Part shown: positions 50,176 to 54,156 of the stretch, piece after piece
How positions within the stretch are numbered: position 1 is the stretch's first letter
Layout: the number at the start of each line of letters is the position of its first letter
Source: Alectryocaccomicrobium faecavium
GTDB taxonomy: Bacteria; Bacillota; Clostridia; Christensenellales; Aristaeellaceae
Reading direction: 5' to 3'
Length of the DNA stretch: 54,156 nucleotides
Assembly: GCA_018713425.1 (NCBI GenBank)
Contig: DVOT01000016.1
Span: 1 to 54,156 of the forward strand
The notes under the pieces: generated by a model
Told to the model about the DNA's origin: nothing
What the model saw: the letters and a program-made list of their open reading frames with translations, nothing else
Databases searched by the model: none
Program-made: the position numbers and the translations under genes

Positions 50176-51033
50176 GTGCGAAAAAAGGTTCTGCTGCTCC
50201 TGACAGCGCTGCTTTGCCTATGGATCGGAGCAATCCTATTGATCAACGGGCGTCATCGGGAAATGAATGGCGGGGCGAAGGGCCTGTTTTGCTGGGAGGC
50301 CCCGACAGGGGAAAATGCGCAGTGGCTTTGGGATCTGGCGCGCCGGTATGGGATCGGCGAATTGTACGTCGCCTTCCCCGAACACCCAAGCGCGCAGGAA
50401 GAATTTTTGCGTGCCGCGCAAGAGGAAGGCCTGGCGGTCTATTGGCTCACGGGAGATCCTTCCTGGGCGATGGAACCGGAGGGAAGCGAAATGCTGCGGC
50501 AGGTTGAGCAGGCGGGAGCGCTGCACACGGCCCATTCGGAAACGCTGTGCGGCATTGTTTTCGATGTGGAACCCTATCTGCTCGACGAATGGGACGAGGA
50601 TGCGGATGCGCTGATGCGCAGCTTTGCCAGCGCCGCCCAATGCGCCTATGAACGTGCGCGGCAACTGGGGCTGGAAATGATCCTCTGCGTGCCCTATTAT
50701 TACGACACCACCGGCCACGCCAGCGCGCTGGAAACGCTCATTTCCTCCGCCTGCGACCGCGTGGCGGTGATGAACTATTACCGGGAGGACGAAGCCGGGC
50801 ACATCGAAACGGAGGCCGCCTATGCGCAGGCGTATGGCAAGGGACTGATCCACATCTACGAGCTCCAGCCGCCCGGAGAGCACGGCTTACAGGCGATCAA
50901 TACGTATTATGGCCTGGGCGCGGACGCGCTGCGGCAGAGTTTCCGCGCGCTGCGGCGAGCCTATCCCCAGTTGGCGCTGGACATGGCTTTGCACGACGCG
51001 GAGGCCCTTGCGGAGGTGATGGACAATGAATGA
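50176..51033 (+). CDS. Membrane-anchored TIM-barrel-like protein, possible glycoside hydrolase-like
   Basis: The 285-residue protein begins with an anchor (VLLLLTALLCLWIGAILL) and continues with an extracytoplasmic domain of alternating strand and helix text: NAQWLWDLARRYGIGELYV, LCGIVFDVEPYLLDEW, LEMILCVPYYYD and VAVMNYYRED. This reads like a TIM-barrel of the glycosidase type, and the acidic DVEPY could be catalytic. I cannot name a family with certainty. The start GTG at 50176 follows AAGGTGAG. It overlaps the VTC-domain gene by eight bases and so belongs to that operon. Confidence 0.7.
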   Translation: MRKKVLLLLTALLCLWIGAILLINGRHREMNGGAKGLFCWEAPTGENAQWLWDLARRYGIGELYVAFPEHPSAQEEFLRAAQEEGLAVYWLTGDPSWAMEPEGSEMLRQVEQAGALHTAHSETLCGIVFDVEPYLLDEWDEDADALMRSFASAAQCAYERARQLGLEMILCVPYYYDTTGHASALETLISSACDRVAVMNYYREDEAGHIETEAAYAQAYGKGLIHIYELQPPGEHGLQAINTYYGLGADALRQSFRALRRAYPQLALDMALHDAEALAEVMDNE

Positions 51034-51721
51034 AGTGCTGCGCCAGGAAAAGAAATTCCTCATTTCCCTGGAACAATACTACCGCTACAGCCACCATCTC
51101 GCCGCCGCGTTGCACATGGACGCGCACAGCCGCGGCGAAGGCTACCTCATTCGCTCCCTGTACTTCGACACCCTGGACGACAAGGACTTTGAGGACAAAG
51201 AGGACGGCGTGGAACTGCGCCGCAAAATCCGCCTGCGCAATTACGGCGCGGACAACGATTTCGCCGTGCTGGAAATGAAGCAAAAACAGGGCGCGATGCA
51301 GAAAAAGCGTTCCCTGCGCCTGAACCGCGACGAGGCGCGGCGGCTCACGCGCGGCGATTACGCCCCTCTGCTTGCCCACAAAGAACCCTTCGCCGCCGAG
51401 TGTTTTGCCCTGATGAACGCGCAGTGCTATCGGCCCAAGGCGGTGATCACCTACCATCGCAAGGCGTTTGTGGCCAAAGAAAACAAGATCCGCATCACCT
51501 TCGACCACCACATCACCGGCTCGGAGAGTTGTTTCGACATTTTTTCGCCCTCACTGGTGGAAAACCCCATTCTGGACCCCTGCCTGGTGGTGCTGGAAGT
51601 GAAGTTCAACGGCTTTCTCCTGGGATACATCAAGGACATGCTGGAAGAATGCAACGCCAGTGAACTTTCCGTGAGCAAATACTGCTTGGGGCGGGCCGTA
51701 AGCAAGCACTACCGGTTTTAA
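51026..51721 (+). CDS. VTC domain protein, putative polyphosphate polymerase-like
   Basis: The 231-residue protein matches the VTC domain of the CYTH/TTM tunnel superfamily. Core strands with the charged tunnel residues are QEKKFLISLEQYYR, RSLYFDTLDDKDF, ELRRKIRLRNYG, FAVLEMKQKQ, and CLVVLEVKFNG. In yeast Vtc4 this domain makes polyphosphate from ATP; bacterial members are mostly untested. It has no membrane segment. In many bacteria it is encoded next to CotH and DUF4956 genes, exactly as here. It starts within the upstream gene's end (ATG at 51026). Confidence 0.9.
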   Translation: MNEVLRQEKKFLISLEQYYRYSHHLAAALHMDAHSRGEGYLIRSLYFDTLDDKDFEDKEDGVELRRKIRLRNYGADNDFAVLEMKQKQGAMQKKRSLRLNRDEARRLTRGDYAPLLAHKEPFAAECFALMNAQCYRPKAVITYHRKAFVAKENKIRITFDHHITGSESCFDIFSPSLVENPILDPCLVVLEVKFNGFLLGYIKDMLEECNASELSVSKYCLGRAVSKHYRF

Positions 51722-51757
51722 TTTCAATATATTTCAAAACAAAGGATGCGAAAAAAC

Positions 51758-52435
51758 ATGAAAGAACTCCTGCTAAACATCATGGAGCAAAGCGGCTCGC
51801 TGAGCGTGGAAGAAATCGTGCTGCACATCGCCGTTTCGGCGCTGTTGAGCCTGGCCATTTTCCTTTCCTATCGCTACACGCACAGCGGCACGGCCTACAG
51901 CCGCAAGTTTAACGTCTCTTTGGTGACGCTCACCATCCTCACGGCCACGGTGATGACCGTCATCGGCAACAACATCGCCCTTTCCCTGGGCATGGTGGGC
52001 GCGCTGTCCATCGTGCGTTTCCGCACGGCCATCAAGGATTCCCGCGATACGACCTATATTTTCTGGGCCATCATCGTAGGCATCTGCTGCGGCGTGGGCG
52101 ATTATTTGGTGGCAGGCGTGGGCAGCGGCGTGGTTTTCCTCGTGCTGCTGCTTTTGGGCCGCGTGCGCAATGAAAACCGCATATTGCTCATCATCCGCGC
52201 TGGGCGCAGCAATGAAACGCCCATCGAGAGCCTTGTCTTCCAGCACTTCAACAAAAAGGCGCTGTTGAAAGTGAAGAACACCACGCCGGACGCGGTGGAG
52301 CTGATCTTTGAAATGCCCCGCAGCGCCTACAACCTCAATTACAAGCGCGATGAGAGCATCACCGACAAGCTCTACCGCCTCCCCGGTGTAGAATATGTGA
52401 ACATCGTCACCCAGAGCGACGAGATCAGCGGGTAA
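51758..52435 (+). CDS. DUF4956 family membrane protein
   Basis: The 225-residue protein has about four hydrophobic segments (VLHIAVSALLSLAIFLSYRY; FNVSLVTLTILTATVMTVIG; YIFWAIIVGICCGVGDYLVA; GVVFLVLLLLGRVR) and a conserved loop LGMVGALSIVRFRTAIKD. A cytoplasmic domain of about 80 residues follows. This fits DUF4956, whose function is unknown. AAAGG lies 12 bases before the ATG at 51758; an ATG at 51746 overlaps that site, so 51758 is preferred. It sits between VTC and CotH genes, with four bases to the next. Confidence 0.9.
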   Translation: MKELLLNIMEQSGSLSVEEIVLHIAVSALLSLAIFLSYRYTHSGTAYSRKFNVSLVTLTILTATVMTVIGNNIALSLGMVGALSIVRFRTAIKDSRDTTYIFWAIIVGICCGVGDYLVAGVGSGVVFLVLLLLGRVRNENRILLIIRAGRSNETPIESLVFQHFNKKALLKVKNTTPDAVELIFEMPRSAYNLNYKRDESITDKLYRLPGVEYVNIVTQSDEISG

Positions 52436-52439
52436 GGCC

Positions 52440-53897
52440 ATGAAGAGCAGATGTATCTATGCCGCCACCGCGCTGTGCATGGTAGCGGTGTGTGTCGCCC
52501 TGCAGTTCTCGGGGTTGGGCGCCAGATCCGTGCGCGTACACCAGCACTTAAGCGGCGCTTGGCAAGGGGCGGAATCCATGCGCGAGGACGAATCGCCCCT
52601 GCACACCCACCTGCCAATCCTGCAAATCGATACCGGCGGCCAGGCCGTGCCCGGCGCGCCGGGGCCCGATGGCGTGATCGCCGATGATTCGCGCATTCGC
52701 GTTTCCTTTTCGCTGACGGACGGGCAAACGGGCGACAATTCCCCGCTGGATCCGCCCACCGTTTCCACCCATGCCGACATCCGCTACCGGGGCAATTCCT
52801 CCCGCTTTTTCGATAAAAAATCCTATTCCATCCATCTGGTCGATGAAAATGGCGCCGAAGATCCCCAGGCGCTGGCGGGCATGGCCGCGCACGACGAATG
52901 GGCGCTGAACGGCCCCTTTCTCGACCGCACGCTGCTGCGCAACTACCTGTGCCTGAACATCGCCGGGGAAATCATGGAATACGCGCCCAACGTGCGCTAT
53001 TGCGAATTGTATCTCAACGGTGAGTATCAGGGCTTGTACCTGCTGATGGAAACCGTCAGCAAAGGCGAAGGGCGCATCGACATTCCCACGCCGCAGCGCA
53101 ACAGCGACATCACCAGCTATATCGTGCGCTGGGACCGCGCAGGAAAGGGCAGCCACGAGCTGGACAATTTCGCCTATTACACCTATCGCAGCGATGTTTC
53201 CGCGCTGGATCTGCGCTATCCGGGGGAAAACCAGCTCACCGAGGGACGTTTGCAATATGTGCAGCAGGACGTGAGCCGCGTGGAAAAAATGCTCTATTCC
53301 ATGGACATTACAGATGCGGATAACGGCCTGACCGCCGAGCTCGACTTGGCTTCCTTCGCCCAGTACTTCGTCATCAACGAGTTCTTCCGCAATGTGGATG
53401 CTGGGCGCTTTTCCACCTTTTATTACCGCGATGCGCGCGGCAAGATCAAAACCTGCGTGTGGGATTTTAACAACGCCTGCGACAATTACATTGATTACCA
53501 GTGGGACGAGGCGGGCTTTACCATGCAGAACGCGCCCTGGTTTGGCGCGCTGCTGCGGGACGAGCGCTTTGTGGATGCGGTGGTTCTGGAATACCATCAA
53601 TTGCGCCGCGGCGTGCTCAGCGACGAATACCTGCTGAACTACATCGACGAAACCTTGCTCTGGCTGGGCGACGCCATTGAGCGCAATTTCAGCGTGTGGG
53701 GCTATGTGTTCGACCTTTCGCAATACAACGGCATGACGTACCTCACGCCCGTGGAGCGCAACGCCACCAGCCATGCGCAGGCGGTGGAACAGCTCAAGCG
53801 CTTCATCGTCGAGCGCGGCGCGTGGCTGGACGCGCACATCGAAACGCTCTACCAGTATTGCAGCGATTCCAAAAATGTCAACCTGCTGGCCCGCTGA
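52440..53897 (+). CDS. CotH family protein kinase-like, exported
   Basis: The 485-residue protein has an N-terminal signal or anchor (CIYAATALCMVAVCVALQFS) and the CotH domain: ADIRYRGNSSRFFDKKSYSI, NGPFLDRTLLRNYLCLNIAG, CELYLNGEYQGLYLLMET and VWDFNNACDNYIDYQW. CotH is an atypical kinase, in B. subtilis acting on spore coat proteins; secreted bacterial homologues occur in cell-surface clusters. The Asp/Asn of VWDFNNACDN are the metal-binding residues of this fold. The next gene has AAAGGAGGG 22 bases after its stop. Confidence 0.9.
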   Translation: MKSRCIYAATALCMVAVCVALQFSGLGARSVRVHQHLSGAWQGAESMREDESPLHTHLPILQIDTGGQAVPGAPGPDGVIADDSRIRVSFSLTDGQTGDNSPLDPPTVSTHADIRYRGNSSRFFDKKSYSIHLVDENGAEDPQALAGMAAHDEWALNGPFLDRTLLRNYLCLNIAGEIMEYAPNVRYCELYLNGEYQGLYLLMETVSKGEGRIDIPTPQRNSDITSYIVRWDRAGKGSHELDNFAYYTYRSDVSALDLRYPGENQLTEGRLQYVQQDVSRVEKMLYSMDITDADNGLTAELDLASFAQYFVINEFFRNVDAGRFSTFYYRDARGKIKTCVWDFNNACDNYIDYQWDEAGFTMQNAPWFGALLRDERFVDAVVLEYHQLRRGVLSDEYLLNYIDETLLWLGDAIERNFSVWGYVFDLSQYNGMTYLTPVERNATSHAQAVEQLKRFIVERGAWLDAHIETLYQYCSDSKNVNLLAR

Positions 53898-53919
53898 TGG
53901 GTAGAAAGGAGGGAGCCGC

Positions 53920-54156
53920 GTGAAGAAATTTCTGTGCGCGGTTGTGCTGCTGGCGTGCGGCCTCATGGCGCTGGGCTACGCAGTATTCTACCGCGGTTTC
54001 TACGTAAACTTCGCCTTTGGCGGAGAGCGCGCCGTGACCGCGGATTTTCGCGCAGAAGGCAAAACCCTGCTGGCGCGCAATAGCGCGGGCGAATGGCAAC
54101 CCCTGACCATCCGCGGCGTGGAGCTTTCCAGCGCCGTGCCCGGCCACCACATCACC
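53920..54156 (+). CDS. Membrane-anchored protein, 3' partial (probable surface hydrolase of the CotH cluster)
   Basis: The gene starts with GTG at 53920, six bases after AAGGAGGG, and runs off the window after 79 codons. It begins MKKFLCAVVLLACGLMALGY, a membrane anchor, then a linker and the segment TIRGVELSSAVPGHHIT. RGVxLSSxxPG resembles the first strand of membrane-anchored glycoside hydrolase-like proteins found with CotH, VTC and DUF4956, but too little is present to be sure. It belongs to the same operon as the four preceding genes. Confidence 0.6.
   Translation, partial: MKKFLCAVVLLACGLMALGYAVFYRGFYVNFAFGGERAVTADFRAEGKTLLARNSAGEWQPLTIRGVELSSAVPGHHIT

Noticed and set aside
52548..53966. 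A 472-codon minus-strand open frame opposite the CotH gene
   Set aside because: Antisense shadow; the plus-strand CotH motifs are unambiguous.

Overview
The window looks like a chromosomal segment of a GC-rich member of the Firmicutes, class Clostridia. The evidence is a T-box leader ahead of aspS, an L21-type leader, an rplU-prp-rpmA operon with an N-terminally extended L27, an infC-rpmI-rplT operon with a leader attenuator, YwlG/UPF0340 and CotH family proteins, and strong AGGAGG ribosome binding sites. A Christensenellales-like gut lineage is possible, but that is an inference I cannot test here. I see no phage, transposon, integrase, CRISPR array or rRNA. One tRNA (Leu, UAA) is present.

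Layout. 1-5070: the end of a URO-D-fold protein, a MATE exporter with a long structured leader (possible guanidine-type riboswitch), and a three-gene ABC-2 exporter. 5080-8955: a VanY-type D,D-carboxypeptidase and a two-component system with an anchored accessory protein; the promoters of both transcription units carry the same 11-bp-spaced direct repeat. 8954-15821: a pyrimidine operon pyrB-pyrC-carA-carB plus an acetyltransferase. 15934-19942: an rRNA/tRNA methyltransferase followed by a sugar-type oxidoreductase, UPF0340, an ATPase and a TIM-barrel isomerase. 20047-24231: an acyltransferase-fold protein with a degenerate active site, tRNA-Leu, a small membrane protein, a second isomerase-like protein and a second MATE exporter. 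24277-28011: a large SF1 helicase-nuclease.

28313-32453: a ClC transporter, two small genes and L-serine dehydratase (sdaAB-sdaAA). 32516-33926: infC-rpmI-rplT, with an intrinsic terminator in the leader and an apparent AUA start on infC. 33938-38778: a P1 peptidase, then a minus-strand ogg-like/DUF554/serine hydrolase/queG operon. 38816-42316: rplU-prp-rpmA and a PucR/CdaR-like regulator with a CtpA-type protease. 42438-45929: an SRAP protein and a four-gene flavodoxin/membrane-protein operon. 45930-50021: aspS, an RseC-like protein, a stand-alone FakA-like domain and a URO-D-fold protein, behind a T-box. 50176-54156: a tightly packed cluster of a membrane-anchored TIM-barrel-like protein, a VTC domain protein, a DUF4956 membrane protein, a CotH kinase-like protein and a truncated anchored protein. 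This last cluster is the best candidate for a poorly described surface system.

Genes are packed tightly and many neighbours overlap by ATGA or TGATG, so most minus-strand blocks read as operons. Starts were chosen by Shine-Dalgarno spacing and family length, and several differ from the longest open frame.
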